64,000 nucleotides of DNA. Source: an uncultured Sphingomonadaceae bacterium (lineage in GTDB: Bacteria; Pseudomonadota; Alphaproteobacteria; Sphingomonadales; Sphingomonadaceae). Location of the stretch: assembly GCA_937996655.1 (NCBI GenBank), contig CALKUK010000014.1, positions 434,001-498,000 of the forward strand. The letters run 5' to 3'. The notes beneath the pieces are model-generated. The model was not told where the DNA came from, searched no databases, and saw only the letters and a list, made by a program, of their open reading frames with translations. Both the position numbers and the translations under genes were made by a program. Each line of letters starts with the position of its first letter. Position 1 is the first letter of the stretch. Shown one piece after another: positions 49,209 through 57,711 of the stretch.

Positions 49209-49793
49209 ATGAAGGCCGCTTTCGGGATATTGATTCCCGCGCTGTTGATTGCCGGGTGTAACAAGACGCCGGGCAAAGATGATGTGGTGCTGACCAACGC
49301 CTCCGTCGCTGAAGCAAATGCAGCGGCCGAAAAGGTGGAGACCATCACCCCCGGGCAATGGACCGTCACCACCGAAATTACCGACGTGCGCTTGCCTGGC
49401 GTTGAAGGTGAAGAGCCACAAATGGCCGACGCCATGATGCAGCAGATGAAGGGCCGCACGCAGACACAGAGCACCTGCGTTTCCCCAGATCAGGCCCGCG
49501 GGCCAAACTCTGCGCTGATCGGTGGCACCGCCAATGGGGCGTGCAGCTTCGAAACCTTCTCGCTGCTGCGCGGTGCGCTCAACGCGGTGCTGACGTGCCG
49601 GAAGGAAGATGCTGCCGGTCAGATGGTTGTCGCCGTTAGCGGAACCTATGGCGGGGACCAGTTTGACCTGGAATCGGTAACCCGCGTGGAAGAGACGCTC
49701 GATCAACCCAAGGACAAAGCGCTGCGCGTTGTATCCACCGTCACGGGCCACCGGACCGGCGATTGCCCGGCCAAGACAGGAAGCTCCAAATGA
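49209..49793 (+). CDS. DUF3617 lipoprotein
   Basis: A 194-residue predicted lipoprotein: MKAAFGILIPALLIAGCNKT has a lipobox with Cys at residue 17. The rest is a DUF3617 domain with TPGQWTVTTEITDVRLPG, a cluster of conserved Cys (QSTCVSP, NGACSFETF, LTCRKED, GDCPAKT) and a beta-rich fold. Function unknown; the protein should be anchored to a membrane and face the periplasm. Three ATGs in a row start the frame; 49209 has GGGGAG at good distance. Its stop overlaps the DUF1330 start as ATGA. Confidence 0.8.
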   Translation: MKAAFGILIPALLIAGCNKTPGKDDVVLTNASVAEANAAAEKVETITPGQWTVTTEITDVRLPGVEGEEPQMADAMMQQMKGRTQTQSTCVSPDQARGPNSALIGGTANGACSFETFSLLRGALNAVLTCRKEDAAGQMVVAVSGTYGGDQFDLESVTRVEETLDQPKDKALRVVSTVTGHRTGDCPAKTGSSK

Positions 49794-50227
49794 CCGAAGC
49801 CTATGTTGACCCGACACGCGCCGCCTTTGATCTGTTCAAATCACTGCCGCGTGATACGCCGCTCAATATGCTCAACTTGATCCGGTATCGCGAACTTGCG
49901 GTCTATCCCGAGGGGCATGACCATGCGGGCAAAGGCTGGACGGGTGCGCGCGCTTATGAGGAATATGGTGCGACCAGTGCGGCGATCTTCGAACGACTGG
50001 GCGGCCAGATTGTCTGGCGCGGCCGGTTTGAAATGGTGCTGACGGGCCCTGCGGAGGAGCAGTGGGATGCAGCCTTCATCGCCGCTTACCCCAATGCGGG
50101 TGCGTTTCTGGCAATGGTGACTGACCCGGATTATAAGTTGGCAGTGGTGAACCGTCAGGCGGCGGTGGCGACCAGCCGCTTGGTGCGCTTTGCGCCCTTG
50201 GGGATTGAGGGCGTCAAGTTCGCTTGA
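49790..50227 (+). CDS. DUF1330-like protein (second copy)
   Basis: A 145-residue alpha+beta barrel protein like the one at 4658-5068: PLNMLNLIRYRELAVYP, AYEEYGATSAAIFERLGGQIVW and FIAAYPNAGAFLAMVTDPDY are the matching elements. Similarity between the two copies is low, so they are distant paralogues. The start is the ATG at 49790, coupled to the DUF3617 gene by ATGA. It ends at a convergent junction with a repeat pair. Confidence 0.78.
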   Translation: MTEAYVDPTRAAFDLFKSLPRDTPLNMLNLIRYRELAVYPEGHDHAGKGWTGARAYEEYGATSAAIFERLGGQIVWRGRFEMVLTGPAEEQWDAAFIAAYPNAGAFLAMVTDPDYKLAVVNRQAAVATSRLVRFAPLGIEGVKFA

Positions 50228-50237
50228 GCTCCACCTT

Positions 50238-50333
50238 CCGTTTGCCCTGAGCTTGTCGAAGGGTCGTTTTCTGCTTTGCGCCGACATTCGGTGAAGAGAA
50301 ACAACGGTCCTTCGACAAGCTCAGGACGAGCGG
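50238..50333. repeat. REPIN-like inverted pair, family D2 (convergent junction)
   Basis: Left arm CGTTTGCCCTGAGCTTGTCG plus AAGGGTCGTT; right arm on the other strand CGCTCGTCCTGAGCTTGTCG plus AAGGACCGTT. About 35 bp lie between. This CTGAGCTTGTCGAAGG unit is a well-known dispersed repeat of sphingomonads. It fills the gap between the second DUF1330 and DUF3052 genes. Confidence 0.88.
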
Positions 50334-50348
50334 ATAGTTTTGGCGTAC

Positions 50349-50756
50349 TCAGCGCAATTCCTTGCGGATCATAAGTTTCAGGCCAGACCAGATCGCGTCC
50401 AACGCGCACACTTTCACATCGACCCAGCCCATCGGAGTTGCGACCTCGCGGATCGTATCTTCGGTAAAATCACATGGGAGCTTGGACGCCTTTTTAGGCC
50501 AGCTCACCCAAACGAAGCCGTCGCTTGCGATGGCGTTGCGCAATGCGGCCAAGGTCTTTTCCATCACGGCGCGTTCGGCGGTGAAGATGTGCGCGGCCAT
50601 CATGCCGGGGGCGATGTCCACCAGTTCACGCAGCCCCACATCGCCAATTTCGGCGCGGACGGAGGCTGGCATGTCCATCAGCCAGATGGTCATGCCGGGT
50701 TTGAGCGACAGCTTCTTGGCGAGCGGCGAGCCGGAATAGCCCGCCGCCGCCGCCAT
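50349..50756 (-). CDS. DUF3052 family protein
   Basis: A 135-residue soluble protein with the family N-terminus GYSGSPLAKKLSLKPGMTIW and the later DGFVWVSWPKKASKLPCDFT, DTIREVATPMGWVDVKVCALD. The fold looks like a small Rossmann-like domain. Its function is unknown; it is widespread in alpha- and actinobacteria. The start is the ATG at 50756, only 2 bp after the purL stop, so it is co-transcribed with purL. Confidence 0.85.
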   Translation of the reverse strand: MAAAAGYSGSPLAKKLSLKPGMTIWLMDMPASVRAEIGDVGLRELVDIAPGMMAAHIFTAERAVMEKTLAALRNAIASDGFVWVSWPKKASKLPCDFTEDTIREVATPMGWVDVKVCALDAIWSGLKLMIRKELR

Positions 50757-50758
50757 CG

Positions 50759-52915
50759 TCAGTTGTTCATCAGAGTGGGCAGGAAACCTTCATGCGCGGT
50801 GCGCAGTGTGTCGAGCGCAATGCCTGACACGCTGTTGCCGCCGGTCGTGCCGATGCGGATCGCGCCCGGAATGGTCACATCCGCTGCGGTCGTCACGACA
50901 TAACGCGCCTGATCTTCGCCAAAGGCCTCAGCGGTGGTCATGGCATCCAGCGTCGCGCCGATCTTTCCGGCCAGCGCCATTTCCGCGACCGCCACGATGA
51001 GGCCGCCATCTGAAATGTCGTGAACCGCGGTGGCCACACCATCCAGCACGAGTGTGCGGACCTGTTCGCCATGGGCGCGTTCTGCGGCCAAATCGACATG
51101 CGGTGCCGCCCCGGCTTCTTGTCCATGCACTTCGCGCAGCCAGATCGATTGTCCAAGATGCGTGCCCTTGCCGCCGATCAGCCAGATGGCCTGGCCTTCT
51201 GCCTTAAAGGCGATTGTGGCGGTTGTGGCCCAATCGGCCATCAGGCCAACGCCACCAATGGCCGGAGTCGGCAAGATGGCAGAGCCACCGCCGGTGGCCT
51301 TCGATTCATTGTAGAGCGAGACGTTGCCCGAGACGATGGGATAGTCGAGCGCGCGGCAGGCCTCTGCCATGCCCCCCAGCGCGTGGACGATCTGCGCCAT
51401 GATTTCGGGGCGTTGCGGGTTCGCAAAGTTCAGGCAGTTGGTGATGGCGAGCGGGGTCGCGCCAACAGCCGAGATGTTGCGATAGGTTTCAGCGACGGCC
51501 TGTTTGCCGCCTTCATAGGGGTCCGCATAGCAATAGCGCGGGGTGCAGTCGGTCGACATGGCGAGCGCCTTGCCAGATCCATGGACGCGCACGACGGCAG
51601 CATCGCCGCCCGGGGCCTGCACGGTGTCACCGCCGACCTTGTTGTCATATTGCTCCCAGATCCAGCGGCGCGACGCGATGTCGGGGCTGCCCATCAGTTT
51701 GACGAGGTCTGCGCCAATATCGGTGCTCTCAGGCACGTCACCGAGCGCGGGCACTTTGGCCCAGGCCGCATAATCGGCTTGCGACAGATAGGGTCGTTCA
51801 TATTCCGGCGCGTCTTCGGCCAGCGGTCCGAGCGGAATATCGGCGACGACATCGCCATTCCATTCAAGCACCATGTGGCCGCCCTCGGTCACTTCGCCGA
51901 TCACAGCAAAGTCGAGTTCCCACTTTTTGAAGATGGCTTCGGCCATGGCTTCCTTGCCCGGCTTCAGCACCATCAACATGCGCTCCTGACTTTCCGAGAG
52001 CATCATTTCATAAGGCGTCATGCCCGTTTCGCGCTGCGGAACGGCGTTCATGTTCAGCCGGATGCCGCAGCCGCCCTTGGACGCCATTTCGACGCTGGAG
52101 GAGGTGAGGCCGGCCGCGCCCATATCCTGAATGGCAACGATCGCGTCGGTCGCCATCAGTTCCAGACAGGCTTCGATCAGCAGCTTTTCCGTGAAGGGAT
52201 CCCCCACCTGCACGGTCGGGCGCTTTTCTTCCGAATCTTCGCCAAAGTCCGCGCTGGCCATGGTGGCCCCATGGATGCCGTCACGCCCGGTCTTTGAGCC
52301 GACATAGACGATGGGGTTGCCGACGCCCGAGGCCGCGCAGTAGAAGATCTTGTCTGTCTCAGCGACGCCCACCGTCATCGCGTTGACAAGGATGTTGCCG
52401 TCATAAGCGGGGTGGAAGTTCACTTCCCCGCCCACGGTCGGCACGCCGACGCAATTGCCATAGCCGCCAATGCCACGCACGACGCCCGAAATCAGGTGAC
52501 GCATCTTGGGGTGGTCGGGGCGGCCGAAGCGCAGGGCGTTGAGGTTGGCGACCGGACGGGCCCCCATGGTGAACACATCGCGCAAGATGCCGCCGACGCC
52601 TGTTGCAGCGCCCTGATAGGGCTCAATGTACGACGGGTGGTTGTGGCTCTCCATCTTGAAGATGGCGGCCTGCCCATCGCCAATGTCGATGACGCCTGCA
52701 TTTTCGCCGGGGCCACAGATCACCCAAGGCGCCGTGGTTGGCAGCTTTTTCAGATGAAAGCGTGAGGATTTATAGGAGCAATGCTCCGACCACATCACCG
52801 AAAAGATGCCGAGTTCGGTGAGGTTCGGCTCCCGACCCATGGCGCGCAGGACGCGCTCATATTCTTCGGGGGAGAAGCCGTGTTCGGCGACGATTTCGGG
52901 CGTGATCTGGGACAT
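50759..52915 (-). CDS. purL: Phosphoribosylformylglycinamidine synthase subunit PurL
   Basis: A 718-residue synthetase subunit that uses ATP and ammonia (from PurQ) to make FGAM from FGAR in purine synthesis. Its length is that of the small PurL type, which needs separate PurQ and PurS proteins. The marks are FSVMWSEHCSYKSSRFHLKK, the ATP loop VESHNHPSYIEPYQGAATGV, QDMGAAGLTSSSVEMASKGG and, in the second half, DCTPRYCYADPYEGGKQAV and AVHDISDGGLIVAVAEMAL. The start is the ATG at 52915. purQ and purS are not in the window. DUF3052 follows by 2 bp. Confidence 0.97.
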   Translation of the reverse strand: MSQITPEIVAEHGFSPEEYERVLRAMGREPNLTELGIFSVMWSEHCSYKSSRFHLKKLPTTAPWVICGPGENAGVIDIGDGQAAIFKMESHNHPSYIEPYQGAATGVGGILRDVFTMGARPVANLNALRFGRPDHPKMRHLISGVVRGIGGYGNCVGVPTVGGEVNFHPAYDGNILVNAMTVGVAETDKIFYCAASGVGNPIVYVGSKTGRDGIHGATMASADFGEDSEEKRPTVQVGDPFTEKLLIEACLELMATDAIVAIQDMGAAGLTSSSVEMASKGGCGIRLNMNAVPQRETGMTPYEMMLSESQERMLMVLKPGKEAMAEAIFKKWELDFAVIGEVTEGGHMVLEWNGDVVADIPLGPLAEDAPEYERPYLSQADYAAWAKVPALGDVPESTDIGADLVKLMGSPDIASRRWIWEQYDNKVGGDTVQAPGGDAAVVRVHGSGKALAMSTDCTPRYCYADPYEGGKQAVAETYRNISAVGATPLAITNCLNFANPQRPEIMAQIVHALGGMAEACRALDYPIVSGNVSLYNESKATGGGSAILPTPAIGGVGLMADWATTATIAFKAEGQAIWLIGGKGTHLGQSIWLREVHGQEAGAAPHVDLAAERAHGEQVRTLVLDGVATAVHDISDGGLIVAVAEMALAGKIGATLDAMTTAEAFGEDQARYVVTTAADVTIPGAIRIGTTGGNSVSGIALDTLRTAHEGFLPTLMNN

Positions 52916-53061
52916 GGGCGGGCCTTAGCGTTGTCGAGCGATTCCGCCTAGCCCCGAATGTGTGCCGCACCGCCTTGGCCTGTCAGCTTTATCAGGGCGT
53001 CAGCGCGGCCCTTGCCGTTCTGCCTACCTCCGGCAATAGGAACTGCAAAGGAGAGACTCGC

Positions 53062-53976
53062 ATGGGCATGCTGGAAGGCAAGGTTGTCGCGGTAACGGGC
53101 GCAGGGCGCGGCGTCGGGCGGGAGATCGCCCTTCTGTGCGCCAAACATGGGGCTGCGGTGATCGTGAATGATCCGGGTGTCGGCGGCGGTGGCGAAGGCG
53201 GCGACGCCGGGCCTGCGCAAGAAACCGTCAATGACATCATCGCAGCGGGCGGACGGGCGCATGCCAATCTGGCCAGCGTGGCCGACCCTGTGGGCGCGAC
53301 CACGATCATCGAAGATGCGGTCCAGCGCTTTGGGCGGATCGACGCGGTCGTCAACAATGCAGGCATCCTGCGCGATACCATCTGGCACAAGATGAGCCAT
53401 GAGGATTGGCGCGCTGTGATCGACGTGCATCTGAATGGCGCTTTCAATGTGTCTAAGGCCGCCACGCCCTATTTCCGGGAACAGCAGTCGGGCAGCTTCG
53501 TCCACTTCACGTCAACCTCGGGGCTGATCGGCAATGTCGGGCAGGCGAATTATTCCGCCGCCAAGCTCGCCATTGTTGGCCTGTCGCAATCGATCGCGCT
53601 GGATATGGCGCGCGCAGGCGTGCGATCCAACTGCATCGCGCCCTTCGCCTGGAGCCGGATGATCGCCTCCATCCCGACCGAAACGCCCGAGGCCAAGCAG
53701 CGGGTTGAGCGTTTGAAGACAATGAGCGCGGACAAGATCGCACCGCTGGTCGTCTACCTCGCGTCGGATGCGTCGAAGGATGTGACCAACCAGATCTTCT
53801 CGGTCCGCAAGAATGAGATCGTGCTCTACAACAAGCCACGCCCGATCCGCTCCATGACAAAGCTGGAAGGCTGGACACCGGAAGCGATTGGGGAGGAACT
53901 CATCCCCGCCTTCCGCCCAAGCTTTGCGCGCGCCGATGAAGTTTCGGCGCATGTTTTCCCCTACGACCCGATTTGA
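53062..53976 (+). CDS. SDR family dehydrogenase ((3R)-hydroxyacyl-CoA/FabG-like)
   Basis: A 304-residue NAD(P)-dependent short-chain dehydrogenase of the type found as the dehydrogenase part of peroxisomal multifunctional enzyme 2 (HSD17B4). The cofactor loop is VTGAGRGVGREIALL; VNDPGVGGGGEGGDAG, AVVNNAGILRD and the catalytic NYSAAKLAIVGLS with Ser in HFTSTSGLIGNVG follow. The ~50 residues after the Rossmann core (KLEGWTPEAIGEELIPAF) are as in HSD17B4-like proteins. It probably oxidises a 3-hydroxyacyl-CoA. ATG 53062 has AAAGGAGAG upstream. It is the first of a seven-gene operon. Confidence 0.9.
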   Translation: MGMLEGKVVAVTGAGRGVGREIALLCAKHGAAVIVNDPGVGGGGEGGDAGPAQETVNDIIAAGGRAHANLASVADPVGATTIIEDAVQRFGRIDAVVNNAGILRDTIWHKMSHEDWRAVIDVHLNGAFNVSKAATPYFREQQSGSFVHFTSTSGLIGNVGQANYSAAKLAIVGLSQSIALDMARAGVRSNCIAPFAWSRMIASIPTETPEAKQRVERLKTMSADKIAPLVVYLASDASKDVTNQIFSVRKNEIVLYNKPRPIRSMTKLEGWTPEAIGEELIPAFRPSFARADEVSAHVFPYDPI

Positions 53977-53986
53977 GGACAGGCAC

Positions 53987-55150
53987 ATGACGACCGGCAT
54001 GGACGCAGACCTTTTTGAACAGTTCATTGAACAACTGCACCGCTATGTGCGGGAACGGCTGATCCCCGCCGAACGCGAGATCATCGAGACGGATCAGATC
54101 CCTGAGGCCATCGTGCAGGAGATGCGGGACATGGGGCTGTTCGGCCTCACTATGCCCGAGGAATATGGCGGCGCGGGGATGAACATCACGCAATATGCGC
54201 GGACTATCAACACGCTGTCTTATGCCATGCCGGCCTTCCGCTCGATCATCTCGATCAACATCGGCATGGTCTGCTCCGCGCTGAAAAATGGCGGGACGGA
54301 CGCGCAAAAGGCGCATTGGCTGCCACGTCTGGCCGCAGGAGAGATTGCAAGCTTTGGCCTGACCGAACCTGGTTCGGGGTCTGACTCCGCCGCGATGCAG
54401 ACGATGGCCGTGCGCCGGGGTAATGGCTGGGTGATCAACGGCACGAAGCGTTACATCACCAATTCCCCCATGGCGAAGGTCGCGCTCATCATGGCGCGGA
54501 CGAGCAAAGAAAGCCTGCCCAAGAACGCGCACGTTTCCGCTTTCCTCGTGCCCATGGATGCGCCGGGTGTTTCGGTTGGCAAGTCAGACAAAAAGATGGG
54601 CCAGTCCGGCAGCCATATCGCGGACATCATCATGGAAGACGTCGAACTCCCCGCCGATGCGCTGCTCGGCGATGAGGAAGGCAAGGGCTTCATCACCGCG
54701 ATGAAGAGCCTCGACAATGGCCGCATTTCCGTGGGCGCGGCTGCCACTGGTTATGCCCGCCGCGCGCTGGATTCGGCTTTGCGCTACGCCAATGAGCGCA
54801 AGGCCTTTGGCGAGCCCATCGCCAATTTCCAGCTCATCCAGCAGATGCTCGCCGACAGTGAGATCGAAATCTACGCCGCCGAAGCCATGATGGCCGACGT
54901 GACGGCGCGGGCCGATGCGGGTGAGAACGTGTTGAGGAAAGCCGCCGCCTTCAAGGTCTTCGCCAGCGAAATGTGCGGCCGCGTGGTGGACCGTGTGGTG
55001 CAGATTTATGGCGGCGCGGGCTATCTCGCGGAATATGATGCCGAACGCTTCTTCCGTGATGCGCGCATCTATCGCATTTACGAAGGTACGACACAGATCC
55101 TCCAGCTCCAGATTGCCAAGCACATGCTGCGCGAATGGGCGGCGGCGTGA
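53987..55150 (+). CDS. Acyl-CoA dehydrogenase
   Basis: A 387-residue flavoprotein. MPEEYGGAGMN, SFGLTEPGSGSDSAAMQTMA (FAD and substrate loop), INGTKRYITNSPMAKV and the C-terminal DRVVQIYGGAGYLAEYDAER are present; the catalytic base is E366 in IYEGTTQIL, the position used by short/medium-chain enzymes. It removes hydrogens at C2/C3 of a saturated acyl-CoA and passes electrons to ETF. The ATG at 53987 lies 10 bp after the SDR stop. It is one of three such genes in the operon. Confidence 0.92.
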   Translation: MTTGMDADLFEQFIEQLHRYVRERLIPAEREIIETDQIPEAIVQEMRDMGLFGLTMPEEYGGAGMNITQYARTINTLSYAMPAFRSIISINIGMVCSALKNGGTDAQKAHWLPRLAAGEIASFGLTEPGSGSDSAAMQTMAVRRGNGWVINGTKRYITNSPMAKVALIMARTSKESLPKNAHVSAFLVPMDAPGVSVGKSDKKMGQSGSHIADIIMEDVELPADALLGDEEGKGFITAMKSLDNGRISVGAAATGYARRALDSALRYANERKAFGEPIANFQLIQQMLADSEIEIYAAEAMMADVTARADAGENVLRKAAAFKVFASEMCGRVVDRVVQIYGGAGYLAEYDAERFFRDARIYRIYEGTTQILQLQIAKHMLREWAAA

Positions 55151-55153
55151 TCC

Positions 55154-56356
55154 ATGTATAACCTCCTCTCCGGCCTCTCGATCATCGAGGCGTCGTCGTT
55201 CGTCGCCTCGCCGACAGCAGGGCTATACTGCGCGCAGTTCGGGGCGGAGGTGATCCGTGTGGACCAGATTGGCGGTGGGCCGGACTATCGGCGCTGGCCG
55301 GTGACGCAAGACAACAACTCGCTTTATTGGGAAAACCTCAACCGCGCCAAAAAGTCGGTCGCGCTGGACCTTGGTCGACCCGAGGGACGCGAACTGCTGC
55401 AAGAGCTGGTGCGCGCCACGGGGCAGTTCATCACGAACTTTCCGGCGGAAGGTTTCCTGTCCCATGCGAAGCTTGCTGAAGGGCGGCCGGATCTCGTCAC
55501 CGTGCGCATCATGGGCTGGGCCGATGGCGCGCCGGCGCTGGATTACACGGTGAACAATGCGGTCGGTTATCCGATGATGACAGGGCCGGGGCCAGAGCCG
55601 GTCAACCATGTGTTGCCTGCTTGGGATTTGTTGTCGGGCGGCTATGCGGCCTTTGCCTTGCTCGCGGCGATCCAGAAGCGGGCTGCGACAGGCGAGGGGA
55701 GCGAGGTCCGCATTCCCCTGTCCGATGTCGCCATCGGGTCGGTCGCGAACCTCGGCGGTATTGCCGAAGTGCTCTATTCAGGTGCCAACCGTCCACGCCT
55801 TGGCAACACCGTATATGGCCTGTTCGGGCGCGACTTTGTGACCCGCGATGGCCAGCGCACCATGATTGTGGTCGTCACGCCGCGCCAATGGGCGAACCTG
55901 CTCACCGCGCTCGACTTGACCGATGCCATCGCCGCGCTTGAAGCGGCACGGGGTGTCAGCTTTGCCAAGGATGACGGGCTGCGGTTCGATCACCGCGACG
56001 CGCTCTTCCCCCTGTTCGAGGCAGCGATTGCCGCCCGCGACCATTCTGATCTTGCGGTTGCTTTTGATGCGGGGGGCATTGTCCACAGCGCCTATCGCAC
56101 AATGATGGATGCGGTGGCGGATGATCGGCTGGTCGGCCAAAACCCGATGTTCAGCCGGTCCACCGACAACCCGTCCGGCTTTGCCTATCCTGCCGCCGGA
56201 TCGTTCGGCACCGTGCCGCAGCAGGATCGTGGCGCGCCCTTGCCCGCCCCGCGTAACGGGCAGCATAGTGAGCAGGTGCTCGCTGAACGGCTCAATCTTT
56301 CCTCGGGCGAGATTGCCCGCCTTATCGACTCCAAAATCGTAGGAACCGCCTCATGA
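55154..56356 (+). CDS. CaiB/BaiF-family CoA transferase (2-methylfumaryl-CoA isomerase-like)
   Basis: A 400-residue family III CoA transferase. Family marks are SSFVASPTAGLYCAQFGAEV, RVDQIGGGPDYRRWPVT and NVNRAKKSVALDL-type motifs (here NLNRAKKSVALDL); the catalytic Asp is expected at D158 in LPAWDLLSGGYA. The IGGGPDYRRWPVT and NHVLPAWD segments match what I remember of Mct, the 2-methylfumaryl-CoA isomerase of Chloroflexus that moves CoA within mesaconyl-CoA, so an intramolecular transfer is a good guess. A normal transfer between two acids is the alternative. The start is the ATG at 55154, 3 bp after the previous stop. Coupled to the thiolase gene by ATGA. Confidence 0.85.
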   Translation: MYNLLSGLSIIEASSFVASPTAGLYCAQFGAEVIRVDQIGGGPDYRRWPVTQDNNSLYWENLNRAKKSVALDLGRPEGRELLQELVRATGQFITNFPAEGFLSHAKLAEGRPDLVTVRIMGWADGAPALDYTVNNAVGYPMMTGPGPEPVNHVLPAWDLLSGGYAAFALLAAIQKRAATGEGSEVRIPLSDVAIGSVANLGGIAEVLYSGANRPRLGNTVYGLFGRDFVTRDGQRTMIVVVTPRQWANLLTALDLTDAIAALEAARGVSFAKDDGLRFDHRDALFPLFEAAIAARDHSDLAVAFDAGGIVHSAYRTMMDAVADDRLVGQNPMFSRSTDNPSGFAYPAAGSFGTVPQQDRGAPLPAPRNGQHSEQVLAERLNLSSGEIARLIDSKIVGTAS

Positions 56357-57567
56357 CTCAGCTTCGTCGCGCTGCCATCGTTGCCCCCATCCGCACCCCC
56401 GTCGGCAAGTTCGGCGGAGCCTTGTCCTCCATGACGGCGGGGCAACTGGGGGCTGTCATCCTGAAGGCGCTGATGGAGCGCACGAAGATTGATCCGTCGC
56501 GTGTCGACGATGTCGTGTTCAGTCAGGGCTATGGCAATGGCGAAGCGCCGTGCATTGGCCATTGGGCTTGGCTGCTCGCGGGGCTTCCCGAAGAAGTCCC
56601 CGGTTATCAGCTTGACCGGCGCTGCGGCTCTGGCCTGCAGGCGATCATCAACGCGGCGATGATGGTGCAGACGGGGATGAGCGATGTCGTCGTCGCAGGC
56701 GGCTGTGAGAGCATGTCCAATGTCGAGCATTATTCGACTGACATCCGCAAGGGCGTGCGCGCGGGCAATCTGACGCTGCATGACCGGCTGACGCGTGGCC
56801 GCGTGATGAGTCAGCCGATTGAACGCTATGGCGTGATTTCCGGCATGATCGAGACGGCAGAGAACCTCGCCAAGGATTGGAACATCAGCCGTGCGGCATG
56901 CGACGCTTATGCCGCGCGCAGCCATCAGCGTGCTGCCGCGGCATGGGCGAACGGCCTGTTTGCTGACGAGCTGGTGCCCGTCTCTGTGCCCCAGAAAAAG
57001 GGCGACGCCGTCCTCTTCGATCATGATGAAGGCTATCGTGCCGATGCCAGCTTGGAGACGCTGGGCAAGCTGAAAGCGCTCGAAGGTGGCGTGGTGACAG
57101 CGGGTAATGCCAGCCAACAAAATGATGCGGCGGCGGCGTGTCTCGTTGTTGCCGAAGACAAGTTGGAAGAACTCGGGTTGGAACCCATCGCCTATTTTCA
57201 CAGCTGGGCGGCAGCAGGGTGTGACCCGAGCCGCATGGGCTATGGCCCGGTGCCCGCGACCGAACGGCTGTTCGCGCGCAATGGCCTGTCGTGGAAGGAC
57301 ATTGGCCTCATCGAACTCAACGAAGCCTTCGCGCCGCAGGTGCTCGCCTGCCTTAAAGGTTGGGGCTGGTCGGATGATGACAGCCGGCATGAGATGCTCA
57401 ACGTCAATGGCTCCGGCATCTCGCTTGGTCATCCCATCGGTGCGACCGGCGGGCGGATTCTGGCCAACCTCACGCGCGAACTGCACCGCCGTGATGTGAA
57501 ATATGGGCTGGAGACAATGTGCATCGGTGGTGGTCAGGGAATCGCTGCGGTGTTTGAGCGTGCGTAA
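56353..57567 (+). CDS. Acetyl-CoA acetyltransferase (thiolase)
   Basis: A 404-residue thiolase that cleaves 3-ketoacyl-CoA with CoA, or the reverse. Active-site Cys in LDRRCGSGLQAIINA, His in GSGISLGHPIGATGGRI, second Cys in LETMCIGGGQGIAAVF. It begins RAAIVAPIRTPVGKFGGAL, the usual substrate loop. The start is the ATG at 56353. It follows the CoA transferase directly and is separated from the next gene by a 144 bp repeat element. Its context implies the last step of a beta-oxidation round. Confidence 0.93.
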   Translation: MTQLRRAAIVAPIRTPVGKFGGALSSMTAGQLGAVILKALMERTKIDPSRVDDVVFSQGYGNGEAPCIGHWAWLLAGLPEEVPGYQLDRRCGSGLQAIINAAMMVQTGMSDVVVAGGCESMSNVEHYSTDIRKGVRAGNLTLHDRLTRGRVMSQPIERYGVISGMIETAENLAKDWNISRAACDAYAARSHQRAAAAWANGLFADELVPVSVPQKKGDAVLFDHDEGYRADASLETLGKLKALEGGVVTAGNASQQNDAAAACLVVAEDKLEELGLEPIAYFHSWAAAGCDPSRMGYGPVPATERLFARNGLSWKDIGLIELNEAFAPQVLACLKGWGWSDDDSRHEMLNVNGSGISLGHPIGATGGRILANLTRELHRRDVKYGLETMCIGGGQGIAAVFERA

Positions 57568-57568
57568 G

Positions 57569-57709
57569 GACCTCCCCCTTGGGGGAGGGGGACCAGCGAA
57601 GCTGGTGGAGGGGTCGCGTGCGTGCGGTATGCCCGTGTCCATTCCACAGCTGTCTGCGCCACCCCTCCACCACCCTTCGGGTGGTCCCCCTCCCCGTGTC
57701 GGGGAGGTT
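57569..57709. repeat. REPIN-like inverted pair, family E, inside an operon
   Basis: Left arm CTCCCCCTTGGGGGAGGGGG plus ACCAGCGAAGCTGGTGGAGG; right arm on the other strand CCTCCCCGACACGGGGAGGG plus GGACCACCCGAAGGGTGGTG. About 45 bp of unique sequence lie between. Unlike most other copies it is between two genes of one operon. Its right end gives GGGGAGG, the ribosome site of the next gene. Confidence 0.88.
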
Positions 57710-57711
57710 CA

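Noticed and set aside
50228..50348. CRISPR-like or mobile insertion sequence in repeat-rich gaps
   Set aside because: Only two inverted arms occur per site, with no regular direct repeats and no transposase; they fit REPIN-like pairs.
57622..57711. A 30-residue N-terminal extension of the Mcd-like protein
   Set aside because: It is translated from the repeat element; the ATG at 57712 has a good ribosome site and the family N-terminus.
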